The notes under the pieces were generated by a model, which saw only the letters and a program-made list of their open reading frames with translations, had not been told where the DNA came from and did not search any database. A stretch of 64,000 nt of DNA from the NCBI GenBank assembly GCA_947444305.1, contig CANEZP010000001.1, positions 330,151-394,150 on the forward strand, given 5' to 3'. Source of the stretch: Pseudobdellovibrionaceae bacterium (GTDB lineage: Bacteria > Bdellovibrionota > Bdellovibrionia > Bdellovibrionales > UBA1609). Of the stretch, positions 42,362-50,978 are shown one piece after another (positions within the stretch are counted from its first letter, which is position 1; the number at the start of each line of letters is the position of its first letter). Made by a program: the position numbers and the translations under genes.

Positions 42362-43930
42362 ATGTTTACAAAAATTAGACGGACGGCTTGGGCCGTGCTT
42401 TTTGGCATGGCCATCGTTTCGTCTGTCTGGAACCTAACTGCAGATTCTCATCCAACCTTAGCTGGGCTGGGACGTTCTGTTCGATTAAGCATTCAGCATC
42501 GATCTTCTTTTAATACTAAAAAAATACCGCTGCCCAAAAATGATTCGGCCAAATCGTACTTCGTTAATTCCGGTGAAGTAGCACCCGTTATACCCAGCGA
42601 AATTCTACAGCGCGATACTTCATTTTATGATCTCGCGATTACCAAGTGGAAACTACCGTTCCTTTCTGATTCTGGTGTTTCGGGTCCATTTGTAATCCTC
42701 GATGAAGGCGAATTTTTATTTTTAAGTCGCTGTGGAAAATTATCGGTCGTAAAGCAATCCAATGGTCAAATGGCGCTTTTGCTGCAGCGAGACTTACCCT
42801 TTCAATCCGAAATCTATTGTGAGGATGTAAACGGAATTCCCCTGACCGGAGTCAAGGGTATGCATTTCATTAGGGATGAGAATACTCTTCTCGTTAGCCA
42901 TCATGTAATGGCTAGCGAAAACTGCGTGGCTTTGCGGATTTCAAAAGTGCACCTTGATCTAAATGATCTTACCTCACGTGACCGCGAAATCATCTTTGAA
43001 AGCAAACCTTGTTTACCAAAAGATCAAGTTGTCTACACCCAAGCCGGTGGCGTCTTTACCGAAGATCAAAAGCGCAAGCGCATCTACTTCTCCGTCGGAG
43101 ATTTTGGTCCCCTACATAATGCTCAAGACTATTCTAAATCGTACGGAAACATCTGGTTCTATGATCGAAATAAGAACGTTTCTTACAGAATCGCTATGGG
43201 GGCGCGGAATGCGCAGGGTCTGGACTATGATGCCAGGACAAATACCCTGTTTGAATCAGAGCATGGCCCAAAAGGCGGGGACGAAATCAATGTCGTAAAT
43301 TACGGCGATAATTTTGGGTGGCCCCGATCAAGTTACGGCATTGACTATAGTTTTATCGCCGAGACGAAGTCTTACGATGGACGGTTCGGTCGTCATTCGT
43401 TCGGTGAAAAACCGGAATATGTGTTCTTTCCTTCAGAAGCGATTACGGGGATGAGAATATATCCACGTTCGCCTTATTTTGAAAGTTGGAATGATGACCT
43501 GATTCTTGCTTCCTTAAAAGGGAACACAATCTTTCGGCTTAAGACGGACAAAAAGAAAATAGTTTATGCCGAGCCAGTCGCTAATTTAAAAGAGAGATTA
43601 CGGACCGTTGAGATTTCTCAGCAAGGAATCATCTACGTTAAAGCGGATCCAGACTTCTTTTTCGAAATGAAAATCGCAAGTGATACAGTTTATGATCAAA
43701 AAAACTATGGTAAAGAGCTAGCCGGCGGTTGCGTCGGATGTCATACGGGTGCCGTGGGTGCAGCTGCGCCTAATTTGTACGGTCAAAAGGAAGAGCATTT
43801 TTTAAGAAACATGCGATTGTTTGCAAGCGGAGAACGGAAAAACGAAAACATGAATTCAATCGCGAAAGCGTTGAACGAGCGAAAACGAATCGCCTTAGCA
43901 AAATACTTTTCTTCCGCACATAAAATATAA
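42362..43930 (+). CDS. Membrane-anchored glucose/sorbosone-dehydrogenase-like protein with C-terminal cytochrome c motif
   Basis: A 522-residue exported protein. The N-terminal hydrophobic segment (about 9-27) is a signal peptide or anchor. The central part (about 100-440) is a beta-propeller of the soluble PQQ sugar-dehydrogenase (GSDH) family: ARNAQGLDYD, then SEHGPKGGDEINVV and GDNFGWP are its strongest signature. Near the C-terminus, GGCVGCHTG is a CxxCH haem-c site, though a distal Met is uncertain. The enzyme would oxidise a sugar in the periplasm and pass electrons to its own haem. Its place inside a glycan locus, 16 bases after the aldolase gene, is unusual. PQQ dependence is assumed from the family. 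Confidence 0.82.
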   Translation: MFTKIRRTAWAVLFGMAIVSSVWNLTADSHPTLAGLGRSVRLSIQHRSSFNTKKIPLPKNDSAKSYFVNSGEVAPVIPSEILQRDTSFYDLAITKWKLPFLSDSGVSGPFVILDEGEFLFLSRCGKLSVVKQSNGQMALLLQRDLPFQSEIYCEDVNGIPLTGVKGMHFIRDENTLLVSHHVMASENCVALRISKVHLDLNDLTSRDREIIFESKPCLPKDQVVYTQAGGVFTEDQKRKRIYFSVGDFGPLHNAQDYSKSYGNIWFYDRNKNVSYRIAMGARNAQGLDYDARTNTLFESEHGPKGGDEINVVNYGDNFGWPRSSYGIDYSFIAETKSYDGRFGRHSFGEKPEYVFFPSEAITGMRIYPRSPYFESWNDDLILASLKGNTIFRLKTDKKKIVYAEPVANLKERLRTVEISQQGIIYVKADPDFFFEMKIASDTVYDQKNYGKELAGGCVGCHTGAVGAAAPNLYGQKEEHFLRNMRLFASGERKNENMNSIAKALNERKRIALAKYFSSAHKI

Positions 43931-43953
43931 AGGGCACAGGAAAGGTAAAACTT

Positions 43954-45135
43954 TTGGAATTTAATCTTGATCTATTTCAGTACAATCCTGCGAAACCATA
44001 TTATATTTATTGTCCCCCCCTTAAAATTCACTCGGCCGGGGTTTCAGTCTTGCACCGTCTATGTCACTTATTGAACCGTGCGGGGTTTCCAGCTTTTTTA
44101 GTCATTGAGCGGGATATGTTAGGAAATTTTGGCTATCCCGCATTCCCGGGCAGTTCATCTTTGATTACACCAGTGTTGACAACTGAAATGGCTGAACAGC
44201 ACTTTGCCGAAGGTAAAACACCGATCGTCATTTATCCGGATTCGGTCAAAGGTCGACCTCTAGAGAGTGGCCTAACCGTAATTTACCTCTTGAACTACCT
44301 TGGGCTTCTCGGTGGTGAGGACAAATTCAGTGACGATGCTCTCTACTTCTCGTACAGCAAGAAAATCGCCGATACTAGTCCGTCTCCTGGCAATATCCTC
44401 TTCATGCCGATATCAGATCCGAACGTTTTCTACCCGCCCCCCGTACCGGCTCAAAGGCGCGGAAAATGTTTTTGGGCGGCGAAATACCGGCACTTTCATA
44501 ATCAAAGCGTTGGCCCAGAGGTAGACGGTGCAACCGAGATTACGCGCGACAGGCCCGACAGCCATACCAAAGCGGAACTCAGAGAGCTATTTCAGACCTC
44601 GGAGTTATTCTATTGCTATGAAAATTCAGCGCTAGCGATCGAAGCTGCACTGTGCGGTTGTCCGGTGGTATTCGTGCCAAATCCATATTTCAAAGAGGTT
44701 ATTGCTGATCATGAACTTGGCCAGTCCGGATTGGCGTGGGGTTTCGACCCGCTGGAGATTCAGCGCGCCGTCAGCGATGTGCATAAATTTAGAGATCGCT
44801 ATATTGAGAGTCTGAGCAAGCTTGAGATACAGCTGAAAGATTTCGTTTCGATCACGCAAGCGAGAGCAGATGAAGTCCCTTACAATAAGATAATTAATCT
44901 TGAGAAAACACTCTTGGTTTTCGGTTACGAAAGTCTTTTTCCGCTTAGGTGGTTATTTTTGCTTCAACGCTGGAATCGCGTGGCCGAGTCTCAGGGTAAA
45001 AAGGCGGCCTTTAGAAAGTCGGTTAAATATCTTTTGATTCGAAGTGGTGTGTGGAAGTTCCTGGGTCCTGTGCTGAATCTATTTAGAACAGTACGAGATT
45101 GGATAAAAACAAAACTAAGAGGGGCTAGTGCTTAA
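43954..45135 (+). CDS. Putative GT-B-like glycosyltransferase, paralogue A
   Basis: A 393-residue soluble protein with a TTG start (43954) preceded by AGGAAAGG. The C-terminal half has ALAIEAALCGCPVVFVPNP, the sort of Glu-containing nucleotide-sugar loop found in GT-B enzymes. It shares a string of blocks with the convergent gene at 45115: an N-terminal IYCPPLKIHSAGVSVLHRL region, YPDSVKGRPL, LGLLGGED, EITRDRPDSHTKAELRELF, and LGQSGLAWG. The two genes are therefore duplicates facing each other, their 3' ends overlapping by 21 bases. The sugar specificity is unknown. Confidence 0.7.
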   Translation: MEFNLDLFQYNPAKPYYIYCPPLKIHSAGVSVLHRLCHLLNRAGFPAFLVIERDMLGNFGYPAFPGSSSLITPVLTTEMAEQHFAEGKTPIVIYPDSVKGRPLESGLTVIYLLNYLGLLGGEDKFSDDALYFSYSKKIADTSPSPGNILFMPISDPNVFYPPPVPAQRRGKCFWAAKYRHFHNQSVGPEVDGATEITRDRPDSHTKAELRELFQTSELFYCYENSALAIEAALCGCPVVFVPNPYFKEVIADHELGQSGLAWGFDPLEIQRAVSDVHKFRDRYIESLSKLEIQLKDFVSITQARADEVPYNKIINLEKTLLVFGYESLFPLRWLFLLQRWNRVAESQGKKAAFRKSVKYLLIRSGVWKFLGPVLNLFRTVRDWIKTKLRGASA

Positions 45136-46290
45136 TTCAATCGATCTGTTATTGCCCGCGATTTGTGGTTTCACAAACGGGCTTGCTTCAATCTTTTGCG
45201 AATAATCCACAAGGTACTTCAGTTGGTTTTTATATTCGGCTTCCCAAACCGCGAGTCTCTCTTGGAGCTCGATGGGCTGGAACGGTTCCTTGGGCGCGCC
45301 ATTTGCTCCCCAAAGGATGCCGCTGGTTCCAAGTTCTAGCTTTTGATAGTCTTCCCAAGTTTGAGTTCCGTCCGGAATTACAATGACATGGCAACCACAA
45401 AGCAGTGCTTCATAAATCAGAGCGGTGCTGTTGTCGAAGCAGTAAAGCACCTTCGCGGCACGAAAAATTTTTCCCAGCTCACTTTTTGGAGGAGTATTTC
45501 TAGTGATTTCTAGAGTTGTCTTGGGATCGAAAACCCCGTCCTTGTAGCGAGACTTACCAACGTAATAACAAGTTAGGGCCCGGGGCTCGTCGTTCTCCGG
45601 CGGGAAGAATATCGTCCTATCAATCGTCGGCATATACAGTTTGCCCTGAATCTTGTTTTTTAAGTACGGAGCAAAAACCTCTGAATATACGAAAACGTGT
45701 TCACTTTCGGGATAGACTTCATCACCGCCCAGCAGTCCCGGTTTGTTGAGAGTCCAACGAATTACATTTCGGGCTTTGAGTGGGTTGCCGTTGATGATCT
45801 CGGGATAGATGACCCAAGCACCGTTTTTTGCAGCCTCGCGAGCTTGCTTGGTTGAGATAAGAGGTACGGGATATTTAGGATTACCACGTTGGCTACCTGT
45901 AATGGCGGCTTCAAATCCGGATTTCTTTAAATCGGCGGCGAGTTGATATAGACAACAAATACCCGCCGAGTTGCCTATAAAGTCCGGCGCGATGACGATA
46001 TAATCGGGTCGACGCGAAATCCTTACTTTTGATTCCTCAGCTTCTAAAAAATCGGTGAGCTCAAGCATCATCTGGTGGATGCCCGGCAACACCAGGGACT
46101 TAATGGTTCGTTTCATCCCCAACGCGAAACCCCAGTAGCGAATATATCCGGGGAGGGTGCTCAAGCCCTTTTTAAAAAAGAGAATCCATTTTGTTAAGCC
46201 CTCAAGGCGTCTGCGCAATTTTCTCATCGATATGCCCCAAAGAAACCAGACTTTAAACGCCTCGTCAATTACGGCCTTTTCAGGCCTCAA
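45115..46290 (-). CDS. Putative GT-B-like glycosyltransferase, paralogue B
   Basis: A 391-residue protein related to the convergent gene at 43954: IVIAPDFIGNSAGICCLYQL, YPEIINGNPLKARN, PGLLGGDE, EITRNTPPKSELGKIF, ALIYEALLCGCHVIVIPDG, LGTSGILWG. It carries about 75 extra N-terminal basic and hydrophobic residues. The start at 46290 overlaps the upstream PhyH stop (ATGA), so the two are coupled; an internal Met at residue 22 is an alternative. Probably acts on the same glycan as its paralogue. Confidence 0.7.
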   Translation of the reverse strand: MRPEKAVIDEAFKVWFLWGISMRKLRRRLEGLTKWILFFKKGLSTLPGYIRYWGFALGMKRTIKSLVLPGIHQMMLELTDFLEAEESKVRISRRPDYIVIAPDFIGNSAGICCLYQLAADLKKSGFEAAITGSQRGNPKYPVPLISTKQAREAAKNGAWVIYPEIINGNPLKARNVIRWTLNKPGLLGGDEVYPESEHVFVYSEVFAPYLKNKIQGKLYMPTIDRTIFFPPENDEPRALTCYYVGKSRYKDGVFDPKTTLEITRNTPPKSELGKIFRAAKVLYCFDNSTALIYEALLCGCHVIVIPDGTQTWEDYQKLELGTSGILWGANGAPKEPFQPIELQERLAVWEAEYKNQLKYLVDYSQKIEASPFVKPQIAGNNRSIELSTSPS

Positions 46291-47309
46291 TTCAAGAAGC
46301 GGTGCTCACGATAACTGTCGTTTTTTAGACGACTGCAAACGTCGACGGCTTCCGAGGAATTAAGCGGCGCCAGTCCGTCAAAGGTCTTTGGATCTATGAT
46401 GTCTTCCACGCGTAGCGATCTTAGAAACTCCGTCTGCTTCAAGATGGCCGGCGATTGAGAGGCCATCACGCATGGGCCATAGTAGTGCGGTAGCTTGAAA
46501 TCCCGCATCTCGTAGAGCGCAATGCGGCGCATTTCTGCCATTTCCAACTCTCCATTTTGGATCTGAGGTTGGGAGCGTAGATCGGCGCAAAAATGCAGGC
46601 CGAACAATCTCCGCTGCTTCGCTGAGATGGGCGCATTTACACAATGAACCAAATTGTGATTAAAAATAATGACGTCGCCAGGACGGCTATCGACTTTCAC
46701 ATAAGGGATATTCTCGTTTTGCCCGATGATCTTCGGATTATTTCCCATCCCAAACCGTCTTTTCTCATCAAATCCGCCAAGAACAGGCGGCTCTGGCCAG
46801 GTTAACGCAGCGGTGAGATAGGAGGAGAACGTATCGTCGACGAAGTGACTGCCGGGGATAGCGCAGAAAGGGCCTCCATCCATTTTATTATGCTCTAAAT
46901 AGACAAGCATCTTCATACTCTTGGTGCGAACAAGATAGTCCCGATGCCAAGGAGAACCTTCGACGAACATATTTCCGTCGCTACCTTTGTAGATATAATT
47001 TTCTCCACAAAACTTCTGCGCCAAATCGACTACCTTTGGATTCTCTAAAAGAGCCGTTAGCTTTGCGCTGGAATCCGCGAATTGCGGATAGAAATAGGGC
47101 CGGTTTTTTAATAACTGTCCGTATTTCTCAGCCATCATTCGATCGAATTCGTGACCGATCCACTTCACTTCATCTTTAAAATATCCGGGAAGTTTTACGA
47201 ACCCGAAAGTATCGAAGAGATTTACGTGCTCTTGCGTTGCTTCGGCAACACTTGGGCGGGGCCGGATTGCTTTCCCAACCATTCGCCTAGCTTTTCTATA
47301 AATTCCCAT
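46287..47309 (-). CDS. PhyH-family Fe(II)/2-oxoglutarate dioxygenase
   Basis: A 340-residue protein of the phytanoyl-CoA dioxygenase family. WHRDYLVRT gives the His-x-Asp metal pair, PFCAIPGSHF the core strand, and NHNLVHCVNAP the second His. These enzymes hydroxylate carbon centres using iron and 2-oxoglutarate. An AAGGAG ribosome-binding site lies about 10 bases before the ATG. In a glycan locus it could hydroxylate a deoxy or acyl carbon of an unusual sugar or substituent (inference). It diverges from the ThDP-enzyme operon at 47432. Confidence 0.85.
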   Translation of the reverse strand: MGIYRKARRMVGKAIRPRPSVAEATQEHVNLFDTFGFVKLPGYFKDEVKWIGHEFDRMMAEKYGQLLKNRPYFYPQFADSSAKLTALLENPKVVDLAQKFCGENYIYKGSDGNMFVEGSPWHRDYLVRTKSMKMLVYLEHNKMDGGPFCAIPGSHFVDDTFSSYLTAALTWPEPPVLGGFDEKRRFGMGNNPKIIGQNENIPYVKVDSRPGDVIIFNHNLVHCVNAPISAKQRRLFGLHFCADLRSQPQIQNGELEMAEMRRIALYEMRDFKLPHYYGPCVMASQSPAILKQTEFLRSLRVEDIIDPKTFDGLAPLNSSEAVDVCSRLKNDSYREHRFLN

Positions 47310-47431
47310 GTCAACGCAACTCCTTGAGAGTTACATCAGAATCAGAAATTAAACACATCGTCAATTAACAGCGGAAGGTTTTGCACCTTCGTTCGAGCGA
47401 TGGCAAAAATGACGGTTAGGAGAATCAACAA

Positions 47432-49252
47432 ATGAAACGCGTAGCCGATGTGGTCGCTGACCTCTTAGTAGAAAATGGCGTGCAGCACGTCTTCATGGTG
47501 ACCGGGGGCGGTGCGATGCATCTGAACGATGCCCTTGGACGCCACTCAGGTCTGCAATACGTGGCCTGCCATCATGAGCAAACCTGCGCCATGGCCGCCG
47601 ATGCTTACTATCGTCTGAATCGCCGGTTGGCTTGCGTGAACGTGACCACCGGTCCCGGCGGTACGAACGCAATTACCGGGGTCTTCGGCGCTTGGACCGA
47701 TAGCATCGGAATGGTCGTCGTTTCGGGCCAGGTGAAATGGGAAACGCTCGTCCGGGGCACCGACCTACCTTTGCGTCAATTGGGCGATCAAGAAATCGAT
47801 ATCATCAAGGTGGTCGAGCCGATCACCAAATACTCGGTCATCATTAAAGATCCAAAATCAATCCGCTACCACGTTGAAAAAGCTCTTTACCTCGCCAAAA
47901 ACGGCCGCCCGGGCCCCGTTTGGATCGACGTTCCGATCGATATTCAGGCCACGCCGGTCGAATTCTCCGAGCTTAAGGGTTTCGATCCCGTCGCCGAAGG
48001 CTTCGAGAAGAAATCGTCGGAGTTAACCACGCAGATGAAGGATGTGCTTGAGAGGATCCAAAAAGCCGAGCGCCCGGTCGTCATGGTCGGCGGCGGGATT
48101 CGCGTGTCGGGAACGCACAAGGAGTTTATCCGCGCGATTGAGAAGTTGCAGATTCCGGTAACGACCTGCTGGAACGCGCACGACGTGCTTTGGGACGATC
48201 ACCCACTTTACGCGGGTCGCCCCGGTTCGATCGGAACACGCGCGGGGAACTTTACCGTGCAGAATTCCGATTGCGTTCTGATCTTGGGAAGCCGGCTGAA
48301 CATCCGCCAAGTCAGCTACAACTTCAAAGCCTTCGCTCCGCGTGCGCATAAAATTATGGTCGATATCGACGAAGCCGAGATGAAAAAGCCGACGCTCGCA
48401 ATTGATACCCGCGTGCATGCCGATCTAAAAGATTTCTTCGCTGAACTCGAAACCGCCGACTATAAACCCAATCCCGCGCACGCAAAGTGGGTGAGCTGGT
48501 GTAAAGAGCGGGTCACGAAATATCCGGCGGTAATGCCCGAGTATTGGGAAGGTAAAGACAACGTCAATCCCTACTGTTTCGCGGATTCACTCTTCAAAAA
48601 TTTGAACGAGGACGACTGGGTCGTTACCGGCGACGGCACGGCTTGCGTCGTTAGTTTTCAGGCCGCAAAGCTCAAAAAAGGCCAACGGCTATTTACTAAC
48701 TCCGGTTGCGCCTCGATGGGCTTCGACATACCGGCGGCCATCGGCGCGTACTTCGCCGGCCCGCCGAAAAAACTGGTCTGCATCGCCGGCGACGGCAGCA
48801 TTCAAATGAATCTTCAGGATCTGCAAACGATCAAGTCCCACGGTATGCCCGTTAAGCTGTTCGTACTGAACAACCGCGGCTACCATTCCATCCGCCAGAC
48901 GCAACATAACTTTTTTAACGGCAACGTCGTCGGCTGCGGTGAAGAGAGCGGATTGTCTTTTCCCGATATGGAGAAGATCGCATTTGCTTACGGAATCCCT
49001 TTCCGGCGCATTAGCCAACACGGTGAGCTCGGGCAAATCGCGGATGTTTTGAAAGCCGACGGGCTACAGATCTGCGAGATTATGCTCGACCTTAAGCAGG
49101 CGTTCGCGCCAAGATTGTCGTCGCGCAAACTTGAAGACGGCCGGATGGTGACGGCGCCGCTCGAAGACATGTTTCCATTTCTCGATCGCAAAGAATTACA
49201 AGAAAATATGTTTTACCCGATCGCGGTCAACGAAGCGGAGAAGCCGAAGTGA
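47432..49252 (+). CDS. Acetolactate-synthase-like ThDP enzyme (second copy)
   Basis: A 606-residue three-domain ThDP enzyme, full length. Catalytic Glu in CHHEQTCAMAADAYYR, GPGGTNAITGVFGAW, and the ThDP motif GDGSIQMN followed by LNNRGYHS. It is paralogous to the protein at 34945 but clearly different, with a TGGGAMHLNDALG N-terminus. Candidate roles are carboligation onto a keto sugar (as YerE does) or C-C cleavage of a cyclic dione (as IolD does); its operon partners, an SDR and a sugar-phosphate-cyclase-like enzyme, leave both open. GGAG lies 11 bases before the ATG. Its stop overlaps the SDR start (GTGA). Confidence 0.87.
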   Translation: MKRVADVVADLLVENGVQHVFMVTGGGAMHLNDALGRHSGLQYVACHHEQTCAMAADAYYRLNRRLACVNVTTGPGGTNAITGVFGAWTDSIGMVVVSGQVKWETLVRGTDLPLRQLGDQEIDIIKVVEPITKYSVIIKDPKSIRYHVEKALYLAKNGRPGPVWIDVPIDIQATPVEFSELKGFDPVAEGFEKKSSELTTQMKDVLERIQKAERPVVMVGGGIRVSGTHKEFIRAIEKLQIPVTTCWNAHDVLWDDHPLYAGRPGSIGTRAGNFTVQNSDCVLILGSRLNIRQVSYNFKAFAPRAHKIMVDIDEAEMKKPTLAIDTRVHADLKDFFAELETADYKPNPAHAKWVSWCKERVTKYPAVMPEYWEGKDNVNPYCFADSLFKNLNEDDWVVTGDGTACVVSFQAAKLKKGQRLFTNSGCASMGFDIPAAIGAYFAGPPKKLVCIAGDGSIQMNLQDLQTIKSHGMPVKLFVLNNRGYHSIRQTQHNFFNGNVVGCGEESGLSFPDMEKIAFAYGIPFRRISQHGELGQIADVLKADGLQICEIMLDLKQAFAPRLSSRKLEDGRMVTAPLEDMFPFLDRKELQENMFYPIAVNEAEKPK

Positions 49253-49911
49253 GCAAGCGGGTTTTAATCACCGGCGGTTCGCGGGGCATCGGTCAGCAGA
49301 TTGCGAAACTGATGGAAGCGAAGGGCTACGAAGTCGTCGTGCCCAAGCGGGAAGAGCTCAATCTCGAATCGTTAGAGAGCATCGACAAATATTTTGCGAG
49401 TGAACGCAAGATCGACATCTTAATTAATAATGCCGGCATTAACTTCATTTCGCCTTTGCCCGACATCGCGACCGAACAATGGTCGCAAATGTTGACGGTC
49501 AATTTGACCGCGCCGATGAAGCTCGTGCAAAAGGTTATCCCGCACATGCAGAAGACAAAGTGGGGGAGGATCGTGAACATTAGTTCGATCTTCTCTAATC
49601 TTACCCGGCAGGGGCGGGCTTCTTACTCGGCTTCGAAGTCGGGTTTGAACGGCCTGACCCGCACGGCCGCGGTCGAGTTGGGTCAGCACGGCATCCTGGT
49701 CAATGCGGTTTGCCCCGGCTACGTTGAAACGCAACTCACCCACCAGAACAACTCACCCGCGGATATCGAGAAGATTCTAAAAACGATTCCCGTCGGGCGG
49801 ATGGCCCAGCCCGCAGAAATTGCCGAGCTGGTTGAATTTCTGTGCTCGGAACGTAATTCGTATATCACCGGTCAGATGATCACCGCCGACGGCGGCTTTT
49901 CAATACAGTAG
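49249..49911 (+). CDS. FabG-like short-chain dehydrogenase/reductase
   Basis: A 220-residue classical SDR. ITGGSRGIGQQIAKLM binds NAD(P), NNAGIN is conserved, and the catalytic Ser-Tyr-Lys set lies in NISSIFSN and YSASKSGLNG. GTG start at 49249 overlaps the ThDP-enzyme stop. The protein is slightly short for the family but complete. Likely reduces or oxidises an intermediate between the ThDP enzyme and the cyclase-like enzyme of the same operon; it is not expected to serve fatty-acid synthesis here. Confidence 0.87.
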   Translation: MSKRVLITGGSRGIGQQIAKLMEAKGYEVVVPKREELNLESLESIDKYFASERKIDILINNAGINFISPLPDIATEQWSQMLTVNLTAPMKLVQKVIPHMQKTKWGRIVNISSIFSNLTRQGRASYSASKSGLNGLTRTAAVELGQHGILVNAVCPGYVETQLTHQNNSPADIEKILKTIPVGRMAQPAEIAELVEFLCSERNSYITGQMITADGGFSIQ

Positions 49912-49919
49912 GATTTGCG

Positions 49920-50978
49920 ATGGAAATCAAAAGCTCGGCCCGAACCTATTCCGTTCAATTTGCTAAGGACTTTGCGGAATCCGTGGAGGAAGCGTCGCTG
50001 ATCCCGAACGCCTTTACGGTCATCGACGCGAACGTAAACCGGCTTTACGGTGAGATTATAAAAACTCACCTGAAAGGCCCGATTTTAGAAATCACCGCCG
50101 TCGAAGAAAACAAGACGTACGAAAAAACGGGTGAGTATATCCGGCAGCTGCTCGAGATGGGCATCCGCAAAAACAATCAACTGATCGTGATCGGCGGCGG
50201 GATAGTCCAGGATATCGGCGCGTTCATGGCGTCGGTCTTGTTCCGCGGAATTGAATACACATTGTTGCCAACGACGTTACTGGCCCAGTGTGACAGCTGC
50301 ATCGGCAGCAAAAGTTCGATGAATATCGCCAACTACAAAAATCAGTTGGGAACTTTCAACCCGCCTACGCAAGTTTTGGTTGCGACTTCGGTACTCGATA
50401 CTCTTTCAAAGCAAGATCTTCGCTCCGGAGTTTGCGAAGCGCTTAAGCTCGCCATGATCGAAAGCCGCGAAGCCGCGTTGCAAATGGGTGGGACCTTAGA
50501 TGCGGGCCTTAATAGCGAAGCCCTTGAGGCTACCGTAAAGCAGGCTTTGGCGATCAAAAAAGTTTACATCGAGGAAGATGAATTCGATAAAGGCCGGCGT
50601 AACCTGTTGAACTACGGGCACACCTTCGGGCATGCGTTCGAAAGTAAATCCGGTTACAAAATTCCTCACGGCATCGCCGTGGGTATCGGGATGATCGCGG
50701 CAAATTATTTTTCCTGGAAACTCGGGATGATCACCGAAACCGAATTTGTCGAGGCCCGTGATCTTATGTCACCCTGGACAAAAGAGTTTATGCCCGAGCT
50801 GACGCAGCTTAAAGTTGAAGACCTTCTGGGCGCGATGAAGAACGACAAGAAAAGCTCCGCGGGGCAAATCGGTTTCATTCTTACGCGCGGTTTCGGTAAA
50901 ATGGAGCGCTCATTTTTGCCGTTCGAAGAAGCCGAACAACTCCTGCGCAGCTGGTTAGCTAGTCTTAAGACGGCGTAG
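49920..50978 (+). CDS. Sugar-phosphate cyclase-like (3-dehydroquinate-synthase family) enzyme
   Basis: A 352-residue protein of the dehydroquinate synthase superfamily. VIGGGIVQDIGAFMASV binds NAD; the metal ligands appear as Glu in GVCEALKLAMI, His in NYGHTFGHAFES, and His in PHGIAVGIGM. The signature normally GGKTG(I/V)N is GSKSSMN here, so it differs from housekeeping AroB and may be a divergent cyclase. Family members make carbocycles (dehydroquinate, deoxy-scyllo-inosose, valiolones) from sugar phosphates. Placed 8 bases after the SDR in a ThDP/SDR/cyclase operon, it suggests a carbocyclic unit in the glycan. Overlaps the convergent acyltransferase by 24 bases. Confidence 0.82.
   Translation: MEIKSSARTYSVQFAKDFAESVEEASLIPNAFTVIDANVNRLYGEIIKTHLKGPILEITAVEENKTYEKTGEYIRQLLEMGIRKNNQLIVIGGGIVQDIGAFMASVLFRGIEYTLLPTTLLAQCDSCIGSKSSMNIANYKNQLGTFNPPTQVLVATSVLDTLSKQDLRSGVCEALKLAMIESREAALQMGGTLDAGLNSEALEATVKQALAIKKVYIEEDEFDKGRRNLLNYGHTFGHAFESKSGYKIPHGIAVGIGMIAANYFSWKLGMITETEFVEARDLMSPWTKEFMPELTQLKVEDLLGAMKNDKKSSAGQIGFILTRGFGKMERSFLPFEEAEQLLRSWLASLKTA

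Noticed and set aside
47374-47390. Short hairpin (GAAGGT / ACCTTC) in the gap before the second ThDP-enzyme gene
   Set aside because: Only 6 bp with no T tract; too weak to call a terminator or riboswitch.
24000-47400. Insertion sequences or integrases explaining the mosaic locus
   Set aside because: No transposase, integrase, terminal inverted repeats or target duplications were seen; the wzt remnant suggests homologous recombination instead.
49920-50978. Housekeeping 3-dehydroquinate synthase (aroB)
   Set aside because: The GGKTG motif is altered to GSKSS and the operon partners are a ThDP enzyme and an SDR; no shikimate gene is nearby. It is not excluded if the genome has no other aroB.
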